Positions 8,363 to 16,928 of a stretch of 58,614 nucleotides of DNA are shown here, piece by piece; position 1 is the stretch's first letter, and every line of letters begins with the position of its first letter. The stretch comes from DATMRF01 sp035566435 (GTDB taxonomy: Bacteria > Verrucomicrobiota > Verrucomicrobiia > Limisphaerales > UBA8199): the NCBI GenBank assembly GCA_035566435.1, contig DATMRF010000019.1, forward strand, positions 1 to 58,614, read 5' to 3'. A model generated the notes under the pieces. That model saw only the letters and a program-made list of their open reading frames with translations. It ran no database searches and was not told the origin of the DNA. Both the position numbers and the translations under genes were made by a program.

Positions 8363-11300
8363 ATGCAACTCAAGATAAGATCGCCCTTCAAGTGGCTGAG
8401 CGTCTTGCTCGCCGGTCATTTGGCCGCACCCGAGTCCGGCCAACTTCCAAGCCTGGTCGCACAAGCGGTGGTTGGTGCCGGTAGTCTCGCTATAGCCAGT
8501 GCCAGCGAAATCCGCGAAGCAACGCCTGCCGCGAAACGCAAACCTACGGAAGCGGCAACGCCGCCCGCGGCATTGCGTTTCTCCGCCGAGCCGACCGACG
8601 CGGAGATCTTCAATGCTCGTGTCTTTGACGAACCGCTCGTGCCCTCCGATGGCCAACTCAAGCCCGAGGAAAACCGAGCCTTGGCCGGGGCCCTGGCGGG
8701 CTACGCAAACCGCGCGGTTGCGGATGATTGTTCCAGCCTCGCCGCCTATACGGACGCCTTCCCCAGTTCGCGCTGGACCGGGCCATTGTTGTTGCACCTG
8801 GGAACGGAGTATTACAACTACGGCTATTTTTCGAAGGCGCTCGATTCCTGGGAACGGGCCTGGGCTCAGCTCCAACACTGCAGCTACGGCCCGGCCAAAC
8901 CGAAAGCCGACCGCGCCCTCGGTGAATTGGCCCGGATGTATTCGAAACTGGGGAGGCTCGGCGAGTTGTCACGGCTCCTGCAATCTACCCAGGACAGGAA
9001 TCTCGACGGACCGGCTACTCAGTTGATCCATGCTGCGACGGATGCGTTGTGGATGATGCAGAACAAGCCCGATTTTTCCTTCGGCTGCGGCCCGTCCGCT
9101 CTGGACAGAATTCTCTTACGGCTTGACCCGACGAAGGCGGGCAACCCGTTGTTGCTTGAGTGCAAATCCGTGACCAACGGCTTTTCTTTGTCGCAAGTCG
9201 CCGACATATCGGTTCGATTGGGCATGGATTATCAAATGGCATTCCGCAACCCGGGCGCACCGTTGATCATCCCTGCAGTCGTCCACTGGAAAGTTGGCCA
9301 CTACGCGGCGGTGGTCGAGCGGCGGGATAACCGCGTGCTGGCTCAAGACTATACCTTTCGTGGCAGTATTTGGATGACTACTCGGGCACTCGACGAAGAA
9401 GGAAGCGGTTTCTATCTGGTGCCTGCGGGCCGGTTGCCTCGCGGTTGGAGGAAGGTTTCGAAGGCCGAGGCGCAATCCGTGTGGGGGAAGGGATTTGTCA
9501 ACGGCCAGGACCCGAATGGCACGAGCAGACACGACAAAAGTTGTGGAGGTGCCCGTTGCACCAAGTGCCGCCCATGCGACGAAGCGGCCTCGCAGGGCCC
9601 GACCGCCATGACCACCTACACGATGCACGCGATGCTGGTGAGCCTGACATTGGAGGACACCCCGGTGGGGTTTGTATCGCCGGTCGGGCCGCAGGTCGCC
9701 TTCACGGCCACGTATCACCAATTGGAGGCGAATCAGCCGGCAATTTTTTCTTACTCGAACCTCGGGCCAAAATGGGACTGCGATTGGCTCTCCTACATCA
9801 CCGATAACCCAACCAGTCCCGGCGCGAATGTCTCGCTTTATCTGGATGGCGGGGGAACGTTGAGTTTCAACAACTTTAACCCGGCAACTCAAGCCTATTC
9901 GGTCGAGGTGATGAGCCAGACAGTGCTGGTAACGACCTCGGGTTCCAGCTATGAACTGCGGTATCCCGACGGCTCGCGGCGAGAGTACGGTCAATCTGAT
10001 GGATCGACCGGTTCAAGCCGGCGGATATTCCTAACTCAAGTGATCGATCCGGCGGGGAACACGGTCCAGCTCAACTACGATGCGCAGTTACGGATTACCA
10101 ACATCGTCAATGCTATTGGGCAAGCTACGACTCTTCTTTACACGAACGTGGCGTACCCGTTTGCGATTACCTCCGTGACAGATCCTTTCGGGCGGGCCGC
10201 GTATTTTCAATACGGGACCAACGGGTTACTGGCGCAGATCACCGACGTGCTGGGGTTGACCTCGCAATACACTTATGGGTCGAACCAATTTGTCACGGCC
10301 CTAACCACCCCTTACGGCACCACCACGTTTCTCACTGGTCCCACCAACGGAGGGACGTATTTGATGGCGACGGACCCATTGGGCGGTACCGAGTTGCTGG
10401 AGTATTCGCAAGCCTCTGGCATTCCTCACAGCCTGCCGGCAGCGCAGGTGCCTCATGGACTCTCCACCTTCAATTTGTTCATCGACGGGCGGGATTCACT
10501 GTTTTGGGACAAGAAGGCCTTTGCCGAGGGAGCCTGGGACTGGACCAAGGCGAAGATCTATCATTGGCTTCACCAAAGCCCAAGTGGACAGGACGCGGCT
10601 CGAATTCTGGAGAGTGAAAAGGAACCGTTGGAGGGCAGGATCTGGTATAATTACCAGGGGCAATCCACGAACTTTGGCGCTCCTTATTATTTGGACGCGG
10701 CCTACACCGGCGCGAGCGACCAACCCACGGCGGTGGCCCGGGTGATGGATGACGGGACCACTCGGCTATCCTCCTATGGGTATAACGCCCTCGGCAATAT
10801 CACCAACTCGACCGATGCGCTTGGCCGCAACTTCACCTACATTTATGCCTCAAACAATCTGGACTTGCTCGAAGTCCGCATGACGCACAATGGCAAAAAC
10901 GAATTAATGAGCAGCGCCACTTACAACTCTCAGCACAAGCCGCTCACAATTACAGACACCGCCGGCCAAACCACGAGGCTCACGTACAACTCTCGCGGGC
11001 AGGTGTTGACCTTTGCCAACCCAAAAAACGAGGTGGTTACGGTTGCTTATGATCCCAACGGCTTCCTGCTCTCGGTTAAGGGACCGCTGCCAGGCACGAA
11101 CGACACAGCATCGTTCACCTATGACGCGTTGGGCCGTGCGCGCACAACTACCGATACCGAAGGTTATACAGTCACGTTTTCGTACGACAACCTTGACCGC
11201 CTGAGGTTCAAATCTTTCCCGGACGGGAGCTCAGAGCAGTTCGTTTACGACCGGTTTGACCTGGTTGCCTCCCAGGATCGTCTGGGCCGCTGGACCACGA

Positions 11301-13171
11301 ATACGTACAATGGGAACCGTCAACTCGTCTCCGTCCGGGACCCCCTTGGACGGCTTACCCAATACGATTGGTGCAGGTGCGGGCTTCTGGAGGCCATAAC
11401 CGACCCCATGGGCCGGACTACCCGGTGGACATACGATCTGCAGAGCCGGCCGATAGCCAAACAGTATGCGGACGGCTCAACTGAAACTTACAGCTATGAG
11501 AATTCAAGTAGCCGGCTCCGCACTCGGAAGGATGCGAGCGGCCACCAACTCGTCGCCGAGTATTACGCCGACGATGCTTTCAAGAGCGTGTCTTACGTCA
11601 ACGCCACAAACCCGGCGCCAACCGTGAGTTTCACGTACGATCCCGATTACGACCGTGTGCTGACAATGCAGGACGGTGTCGGCATCACGGTTTATTCCTA
11701 CAATCCGATTACCTCCATTCCCAGCCTCGGCGCAGGAAACCTCCGCTCAGTATCCGGTCCTCTCCCGAACAGCACGGTGACTTACCAGTACGATGAGCTT
11801 GGGAGGATCTTGACCCGAGCCATCAACGGTGTCGCGCACAGCGTGGCCTACGACCAGTTGAGCCGTGTGGTCAGTGCGACTAATGCCCTCGGTTCATTCC
11901 GATACTCCTACCTGAATGCCACGGCTCGCTTGACGGCTGGGGCTTACCCGAACGGTCAAACTAATCTATATTCCTACTATGACAATGTGGGAGATCAACG
12001 CCTACGGCAGATTCTGGATCTTAAGCCAGATGGTTCCTTGCTATCCGCTTTCGGTTACGCCTACAATGCTGCTGGAGAAATCACTGCTTGGACCAACCAG
12101 TGGGACACGTTGCCATCGCGCGTATGGGTCCTCAATGACGACTCGGCCGGTCAACTGGTTCACGTGGTTAGCACCGACGGCATTAATCCGATCGCCACCA
12201 ACACTTATGCCTACGACCCGGCTGGTAATCGGACCCTTGCGGCGATCAACGCTACGACCAACCGGTTTTCGTACAACGCCCTGAATCAACTCGTCAGCGG
12301 TGATACGGGTTTGACCAACGGGATTACATATGAATGGGACGCGGCCGCCCGCCTCACAGCCATGAACCAGGGAACCCACCGCAGTGAATTCACCTACGAC
12401 GGCCTGGATCGCCGCGCTCGCATCGTGGAAAAGGAGAATGGACTGGTGGTCGCCGATAACTACTTTCTCTGGTGCGGCGCCGAATTGTGCGAAGAGCGGG
12501 ATGCAACCGGGGCGGGGGTGGTCAGGCGCTACTTTCGTCAAGGGGAATCTATCATCGGGGCAAGTGGCACCACCAATTTGTTCTACACTCGTGACCATTT
12601 GGGAAGCATTCGCGAGGCGCTCGACTCAGCGGGAATGATCAGAGCGCGCTACGACTACGACCCGTACGGCCAGCAGACGGTACTGGGGGAAAGCTTGGCT
12701 CCTTCGTTTGCCTATACGGGGCACTTTCAACATAAACCCTCGGGGCTGTATTTTGCGCTCCGTCGCGGCCTCGACCCTAAGCTGGGTCGGTGGTCGAACC
12801 GCGATCCGATCGGTGAAGCGGGTGGCCTAAACCTTTATGCTTACGCCGACAACGATCCTGTCAGAAACGCGGACCCGAAAGGAGAGTGGGTGCTACTTGC
12901 CATACTGGCAGTAGCGGCGGTTTACGGTGCCTATAAGTTGTTTAAAGGCACAGCAAAGCGTGTGGACGAAAGTTTAGAGAACCGCAAGAGAGAAAATGCT
13001 GCTGTGGCTGATATTCCATTCGGGGATAGTGCTGTAGATCAGCAGGCGGCGGCAAACGAGGAGCGGCAAAAAAATATCGACCTCCTTCACGAGACGGGAC
13101 AAGAAGCGAACGAGTATAACAAGGAGATATGGGTGGACAAGGCAAAGGAGTGTCCCCTCGCGGGCCATTGA
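8363..13171 (+). CDS. RHS/YD-repeat protein with TPR and C39-like peptidase domains, module 1
   Basis: This 1602-residue protein starts at the ATG at 8363, preceded at good spacing by AGAGAGGA. A hydrophobic N-terminus is followed by a TPR-like region (about 100-235). A peptidase C39-like domain comes next, with Cys242 in FGCGPSAL, His313 in KVGHYA and Asp329 in AQDYTF. A cysteine cluster (CGGARCTKCRPC) precedes many YD repeats (about 580-1430). The RHS core contains GRWSNRDPIGEAGGLNLYAY and ends with DPKG near residue 1507. The last 95 residues are unrelated to module 2 and begin with a hydrophobic helix LLAILAVAAVYGAY. RHS repeats form closed cages around C-terminal cargo in known toxins; the C39 domain could process itself or its partners (inference). 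Confidence 0.88.
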   Translation: MQLKIRSPFKWLSVLLAGHLAAPESGQLPSLVAQAVVGAGSLAIASASEIREATPAAKRKPTEAATPPAALRFSAEPTDAEIFNARVFDEPLVPSDGQLKPEENRALAGALAGYANRAVADDCSSLAAYTDAFPSSRWTGPLLLHLGTEYYNYGYFSKALDSWERAWAQLQHCSYGPAKPKADRALGELARMYSKLGRLGELSRLLQSTQDRNLDGPATQLIHAATDALWMMQNKPDFSFGCGPSALDRILLRLDPTKAGNPLLLECKSVTNGFSLSQVADISVRLGMDYQMAFRNPGAPLIIPAVVHWKVGHYAAVVERRDNRVLAQDYTFRGSIWMTTRALDEEGSGFYLVPAGRLPRGWRKVSKAEAQSVWGKGFVNGQDPNGTSRHDKSCGGARCTKCRPCDEAASQGPTAMTTYTMHAMLVSLTLEDTPVGFVSPVGPQVAFTATYHQLEANQPAIFSYSNLGPKWDCDWLSYITDNPTSPGANVSLYLDGGGTLSFNNFNPATQAYSVEVMSQTVLVTTSGSSYELRYPDGSRREYGQSDGSTGSSRRIFLTQVIDPAGNTVQLNYDAQLRITNIVNAIGQATTLLYTNVAYPFAITSVTDPFGRAAYFQYGTNGLLAQITDVLGLTSQYTYGSNQFVTALTTPYGTTTFLTGPTNGGTYLMATDPLGGTELLEYSQASGIPHSLPAAQVPHGLSTFNLFIDGRDSLFWDKKAFAEGAWDWTKAKIYHWLHQSPSGQDAARILESEKEPLEGRIWYNYQGQSTNFGAPYYLDAAYTGASDQPTAVARVMDDGTTRLSSYGYNALGNITNSTDALGRNFTYIYASNNLDLLEVRMTHNGKNELMSSATYNSQHKPLTITDTAGQTTRLTYNSRGQVLTFANPKNEVVTVAYDPNGFLLSVKGPLPGTNDTASFTYDALGRARTTTDTEGYTVTFSYDNLDRLRFKSFPDGSSEQFVYDRFDLVASQDRLGRWTTNTYNGNRQLVSVRDPLGRLTQYDWCRCGLLEAITDPMGRTTRWTYDLQSRPIAKQYADGSTETYSYENSSSRLRTRKDASGHQLVAEYYADDAFKSVSYVNATNPAPTVSFTYDPDYDRVLTMQDGVGITVYSYNPITSIPSLGAGNLRSVSGPLPNSTVTYQYDELGRILTRAINGVAHSVAYDQLSRVVSATNALGSFRYSYLNATARLTAGAYPNGQTNLYSYYDNVGDQRLRQILDLKPDGSLLSAFGYAYNAAGEITAWTNQWDTLPSRVWVLNDDSAGQLVHVVSTDGINPIATNTYAYDPAGNRTLAAINATTNRFSYNALNQLVSGDTGLTNGITYEWDAAARLTAMNQGTHRSEFTYDGLDRRARIVEKENGLVVADNYFLWCGAELCEERDATGAGVVRRYFRQGESIIGASGTTNLFYTRDHLGSIREALDSAGMIRARYDYDPYGQQTVLGESLAPSFAYTGHFQHKPSGLYFALRRGLDPKLGRWSNRDPIGEAGGLNLYAYADNDPVRNADPKGEWVLLAILAVAAVYGAYKLFKGTAKRVDESLENRKRENAAVADIPFGDSAVDQQAAANEERQKNIDLLHETGQEANEYNKEIWVDKAKECPLAGH

Positions 13172-13209
13172 ACTTGCTGAACCCACAATTTATCAGCAGC
13201 GAGAGAAAT

Positions 13210-14646
13210 ATGAAAACCAGCTTCGAGGCGAGCCGCTTGATGCGAGCGCTCTTTGAGGGGTTATGGCTGTTGCTGGCTTGGTGCGCGGCCGCCCAGCCGG
13301 CGACTTATTCCTACGACCCATCCGGCAACCCGGTCGCCGTCACCCTTGGCGCCGCGGGGGCGCCGGCGATCAATTCGCAGCCGCAACCGGAATTGATCCA
13401 ATCGAACTCCCTCGCTACATTTTCGGTGAGTGCAACTGGGGCGGGGCTCTCGTATCAATGGTTCTCCAATGGCGTGGCGATCGCCGGAGCTACCGGCGAC
13501 TCGCTCACTATCGCAAACCTCGCCCAGGTTGGCATCAACCTCGGCTACTTTTCTGTCATCGTGAGCAACGCCGGAGGCTCCATCACCAGTGCGCCGGCGG
13601 CACTGTGGCCTGATGCCAACGGCAACGGCATCCCTGATTGGTGGGAGATGTACTATTTCGGCAACCTCAACCAGACCGCTAGCGGTGATTTCGATCACGA
13701 CGGCGTGGACAATCTCCACGAATACCTGGAGGGCACCAACCCCACCAACGCCGCCTCATTCAACCCGCGGCTGGTCGTGGAGAGCGCGCACGGGACGGTT
13801 ACCGTCACGCCGCTGCAGCCCTACTACACACTGGGTCAATTCGTCACCTTGACGGCCGTGCCCGATCCCGCCCACGAATTCACCGAATGGAGCGGCTCTG
13901 TCAGCGGCACAAAACCGCAGCTCACGGTGCTGATGGACACTAACAAGTCTATCGTGGCAACGTTCGGTTTCCCGCTGGCGCTCGCGTTGGACAATACGAA
14001 TTTGCTCTGGTCAACGGGAGGCGACGCGTTGTGGTTCGGCCAGGCGGAAGTGTCCGAGGATGGGGTGGCCTCGGCGCAAAGCGGCCCGATCGTCAGCTTC
14101 TATAGCACTAGCTTGTCAACCTTTGTCGGCCAGCAGACCTGGCTGGAGACCGTCGCCGACATTTCTCAAACCATGCGGCTGAGTTTCTGGTGGAATGTGT
14201 CCTCGCGGTCACCGGACGCGCTGAACTTCGCGGTGGACAGCGCGTTGGTTGCTTCCATTTCGGGGGAGGCGGTCGGATGGCAGAATGTGCAGACCAACCT
14301 GGCGCCAGGACGCCACACACTGACCTGGACTTACACCAAAGGGCCAGTGGATACCCCGACCGGCGTTCCTTTTGCGGACAGCGGGTGGGTGGATCAGGTT
14401 TCCCTGGTGGCCACGAACCTTCAGGTGCAGCCGCCGTTGCTGAGCATTCTCTTGACCGCCACGAACAGCGTGGTGATTTCCTGGCCCGCGCCTTCGACGG
14501 GGTGGACGCTGCAACAGAACACGAATTTGTTGGTTCCAACAGCCTGGGCCAGCACGACTAACCCGGTCAGTACCGCAGGGGGACAGAACCAAGTCCTCGT
14601 CACTTTGCCAACGGGGACGCAGTTTTATCGCTTGCAGCATCCTTAG
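13210..14646 (+). CDS. Exported Ig / calcium-loop / InlB-like protein, module 1
   Basis: This 478-residue protein starts at the ATG at 13210 behind GAGAGA and has a signal peptide (GLWLLLAWCAAAQ). Directly after it comes one YD-like motif, YSYDPSGNPVAV. An Ig-like domain follows (about 50-140; YQWFSNGVAIAGAT). Next come a thrombospondin-3-like calcium loop region (DANGNGIPDWWEMYYFG, DFDHDGVDNLHEY), a divergent InlB B-repeat-like domain (about 200-255) and a ligand-binding-like beta domain. It ends with the W...TQFYRLQHP domain shared with the beta-repeat proteins. It starts 38 bp after the RHS gene. The same family follows the RHS gene of module 2, so it is probably an obligate partner; its function is unknown. 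Confidence 0.8.
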   Translation: MKTSFEASRLMRALFEGLWLLLAWCAAAQPATYSYDPSGNPVAVTLGAAGAPAINSQPQPELIQSNSLATFSVSATGAGLSYQWFSNGVAIAGATGDSLTIANLAQVGINLGYFSVIVSNAGGSITSAPAALWPDANGNGIPDWWEMYYFGNLNQTASGDFDHDGVDNLHEYLEGTNPTNAASFNPRLVVESAHGTVTVTPLQPYYTLGQFVTLTAVPDPAHEFTEWSGSVSGTKPQLTVLMDTNKSIVATFGFPLALALDNTNLLWSTGGDALWFGQAEVSEDGVASAQSGPIVSFYSTSLSTFVGQQTWLETVADISQTMRLSFWWNVSSRSPDALNFAVDSALVASISGEAVGWQNVQTNLAPGRHTLTWTYTKGPVDTPTGVPFADSGWVDQVSLVATNLQVQPPLLSILLTATNSVVISWPAPSTGWTLQQNTNLLVPTAWASTTNPVSTAGGQNQVLVTLPTGTQFYRLQHP

Positions 14647-14698
14647 CAGCGCACCGGCGGAGCCGCGCCTGCTCATTCGAGGCGCTGATCCTACGGAA

Positions 14699-15297
14699 GT
14701 TGTTCGAGAGGAATCACAACAAGAATCTGAAGCTCAAGATAAGGTCGCCCTTCAGGTGGTTAAGCGTCTTGCTCGCCGGTCATCTGGCAGCACCCGAGCC
14801 TGGCCGACTTCCACGCCTGGTCGCGCAAGCGGTGGTTGGTGCCGGTAGCCTCGCTATAGCCAGTGCCAGCGAAATCCGCGAAGCAGCGCCTGCCGCCAAA
14901 CGCAAACCTAGCGAAGCGGCAACGCCGCCCGCGGCAGGGCGTGTTTCAGCCGGGCCGACCGACGCGGAGATCTTCAATGCCCGTGACTTTGACGAACCGC
15001 TCGTACCTTCCGATGGCCAGCCGCGCGCGCGCCTTGTGGGAATTGGCCTTGCGCCGCTGGCACGAGCGTGAGGGGAAGCAAAAGGAACCCGATTTGCGCA
15101 GCCTCGAAGAGATCGTCATCAACCTCGCCCGGGTCGAGGAAAAAGCCGGCAACCTCGAACGCGCCATCGAATACCTCGAAATGGCGTCCAAAGCCTCTCC
15201 CAATCCGCAAGCCCTGCGCCAGCAGATTGCCGAGCTCAAGGCCACCCTATCCGCCAGCCCCGGCGCAACAAACTCTCCCCCTTCTCTCAATCGATGA
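14699..15297 (+). pseudogene. Chimeric remnant: RHS gene 5' end joined to TPR gene 3' end
   Basis: Positions 14699-15018 repeat the start of the RHS gene at 8341-8660 with about 90 percent identity, including the upstream GAGAGGA, but the ATG has become CTG. At about 15018 the sequence switches to a copy of the TPR gene tail (2574-2830), about 95 percent identical. The two halves are in different reading frames: the RHS frame stops at 15071, while the TPR frame ends at 15297 in GATNSPPSLNR. The junction lies in a GCGCGCGC run present in the TPR parent. This is non-functional debris of a recombination event between the two gene families. Confidence 0.85.
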
Positions 15298-15314
15298 AGT
15301 GGTAAATGGCTCTC

Positions 15315-15425
15315 CCCCTTCATGTCCTCGCTCGAAACAAGGCCGACACTGGTGTAACCATAGTGCGTGGTGCCGACACCGTCCACCTTGTTCGTGAGGC
15401 GCCGCGTGAGACGTAATGTGCCCGA
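15315..15425 (-). pseudogene. RHS/YD-repeat gene fragment
   Basis: On the minus strand this stretch reads RLTNKVDGVGTTHYGY followed by TSVGLVSSED, which has the pattern of YD repeats (G.T.Y.Y...G.L..). No start, stop or flanking RHS sequence accompanies it. It looks like a scrap of a third RHS gene. The call rests on pattern only and could be tested by alignment to other RHS proteins. Confidence 0.45.
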
Positions 15426-15607
15426 TGACAGCAAGACAGCTGCTTGCCTCTGGGAGCCTGTGTCAATGGTTTTTACCCCTAACTCGGTCTGGATTCTGTC
15501 CCGACGGAATGCGGGCGCACTTAGCGAGGTTCTCCAAGCCCTCAAGGCGAGACAAGAGAAAGCAAACCCGCCTTGCCTAAACCTGTTCTTTCGAGAGAAT
15601 CTTCATC

Positions 15608-16657
15608 ATGGCAAAGAAAAAGGGTCCTCCGGCTTCCACGGTGCCGCTCCCTCTGTGGCGTGACCTCTACAAGGCGGCAGCCGGCTTCCAGCTTTTGGCC
15701 CCATGGCGATGGATGGATGACACACACATTTTTGGTGCCAACAACGAGCACGGGTTTCGCCTCGTAACTGTGCTTGGCAACATGGATGAGGTCTTCGGCC
15801 TGGCCAGTTACCGCGGAAGCGCCGGCACCAGCTTCCTCTTGCGTCTCCGGCGCGGAGAACTTCCACCCGAAAGCCCTGATACCCACTTTTGCCAGGACGC
15901 CTTGTTGGTCGATTTCGTCCCACGTAAGGATCTTAGAAAGGAAGACCGGGCCATCATGCAACAGATCGAGTTCCAGCCGCCAGTGGGCAAACCCAAGCTG
16001 TTTCCTGAGTTTCAAAGTCACAAACCTGGGTATGTGCCGTGGTTCATTGATGAAGCCGAAGCCCGCCTCCTGCTGGACGATTTGCGAAAAGCCGTCTGTT
16101 TTGCGGAGTTGCTCCGAAACAACCTCGCACTGTTTGACTTGCGTCAGGGAAATGAATTCCCGTTCTTTCCAGCGTCGGTCATCGAGCCCTTGGCGCTGGA
16201 TCAATTCGAATGGCGCACCATCAAGACCGGCCCGTCCCTCGTCGATCCGCCTGTCGATACCCGCGCCTTTGACTTGCCTGTTCTGCTTGCACTGCCTCAG
16301 CCCGCGAAGACTGTTTGGGAACTGACAACTTTCTACTCGCCAATGCCCGTCGGCGAGGGACCGCGTCCTTACTTTCCCAAGCTGGCACTCGGGGTCGATG
16401 CGGCGACGGGAGCCGTTCTCTCATTCCAGCTTGCTTCCCCCGAGCACACTATGGCCCAAGCCGCTGCCCGTGGCCTGGTCCAATCCATCCAGGCGGCCGG
16501 TTGCCGGCCTGCCGTCATCAGGGTGGACTCGATCAATCTCATTCGGGCCTTGCAACCGCTGGCTGACGCACTCGGCGCCGAACTGCTCCAGGCAAAACCG
16601 CTGCCCATGGCCGACGAAGCCCGCCGTTTCATGGAGGCCTTTAGCCGACCGTCCTGA
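15608..16657 (+). CDS. DUF7309/DUF6930-like protein
   Basis: This 349-residue protein is probably soluble and cytoplasmic; it has no signal peptide or membrane helix. The N-terminal half has LWRDLYKAAAGFQLLAPWRW, then MDDTHIFG and GNMDEVFGLASYRGSAG, which I recognise from memory as the DUF7309 pattern. The middle part around FQSHKPGYVPWFIDEAEAR fits DUF6930. The C-terminal third (GVDAATGAVLSFQLASPEHT and on) resembles the ending of the same proteins. Its function is unknown. It is intact although surrounded by gene debris, and it sits between the two RHS modules. It starts at the ATG at 15608 and ends 22 bp before the left 51-bp direct repeat. Confidence 0.72.
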   Translation: MAKKKGPPASTVPLPLWRDLYKAAAGFQLLAPWRWMDDTHIFGANNEHGFRLVTVLGNMDEVFGLASYRGSAGTSFLLRLRRGELPPESPDTHFCQDALLVDFVPRKDLRKEDRAIMQQIEFQPPVGKPKLFPEFQSHKPGYVPWFIDEAEARLLLDDLRKAVCFAELLRNNLALFDLRQGNEFPFFPASVIEPLALDQFEWRTIKTGPSLVDPPVDTRAFDLPVLLALPQPAKTVWELTTFYSPMPVGEGPRPYFPKLALGVDAATGAVLSFQLASPEHTMAQAAARGLVQSIQAAGCRPAVIRVDSINLIRALQPLADALGAELLQAKPLPMADEARRFMEAFSRPS

Positions 16658-16679
16658 ACTGATAGGAAATAACTACTGG

Positions 16680-16730
16680 TAGGAAATTGCTTTTTGGCGC
16701 ACGACATGTACTTGACGCTGCGCGGGTGAG
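16680..16730. repeat. 51-bp direct repeat, left copy
   Basis: This 51-bp sequence is identical, in the same orientation, to 26186-26236, a distance of 9506 bp. The two copies bracket the whole minus-strand module 2 operon. On the minus strand it contains an ATG followed by codons for SCAKKQFP. It lies 198 bp beyond the last stop codon of module 2. Confidence 0.95.
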
Positions 16731-16780
16731 CAAACTGCCGAGGGGTTTGTGCGGATATGACAATCCCTTAACTCACTCTT

Positions 16781-16902
16781 TCACCGACGATTCTGCTGCC
16801 AACCCAGGTAGCGCAGTTCCTCCTGAATGATGCGCTCGGCTTAGGCCAAGTCACCTCCAGACGCATTTGCCCAAAGTGGTGCTCACCCACTCGGCCGTCC
16901 AT
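16781..16902 (-). pseudogene. Scrap of a REP-associated Y1 transposase-like gene
   Basis: Read on the minus strand, GRVGEHHFGQMRLEVT and, after a +1 frameshift, AERIIQEELRYLGW match a segment I recall from the C-terminal part of REP-associated tyrosine transposase-like proteins common in Verrucomicrobiota. A stop follows at 16781. The HUH and tyrosine active-site parts are absent. It is therefore a short decayed remnant. The family call is from memory of the motif and is moderately secure. Confidence 0.5.
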
Positions 16903-16928
16903 TTCCTCTAGTTTCTGTGGTTTGAATG

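Noticed and set aside
9116..9994. A 292-codon antisense frame inside the RHS gene
   Set aside because: High GC gives long shadows opposite real genes; this one lacks a start context or any family motif, while the sense strand is a clear RHS protein.
14863..15297. A 144-codon frame that could be an intact small TPR protein
   Set aside because: Its first part is an out-of-frame reading of the RHS 5' end; only the tail is TPR-like, so it is a fusion remnant.
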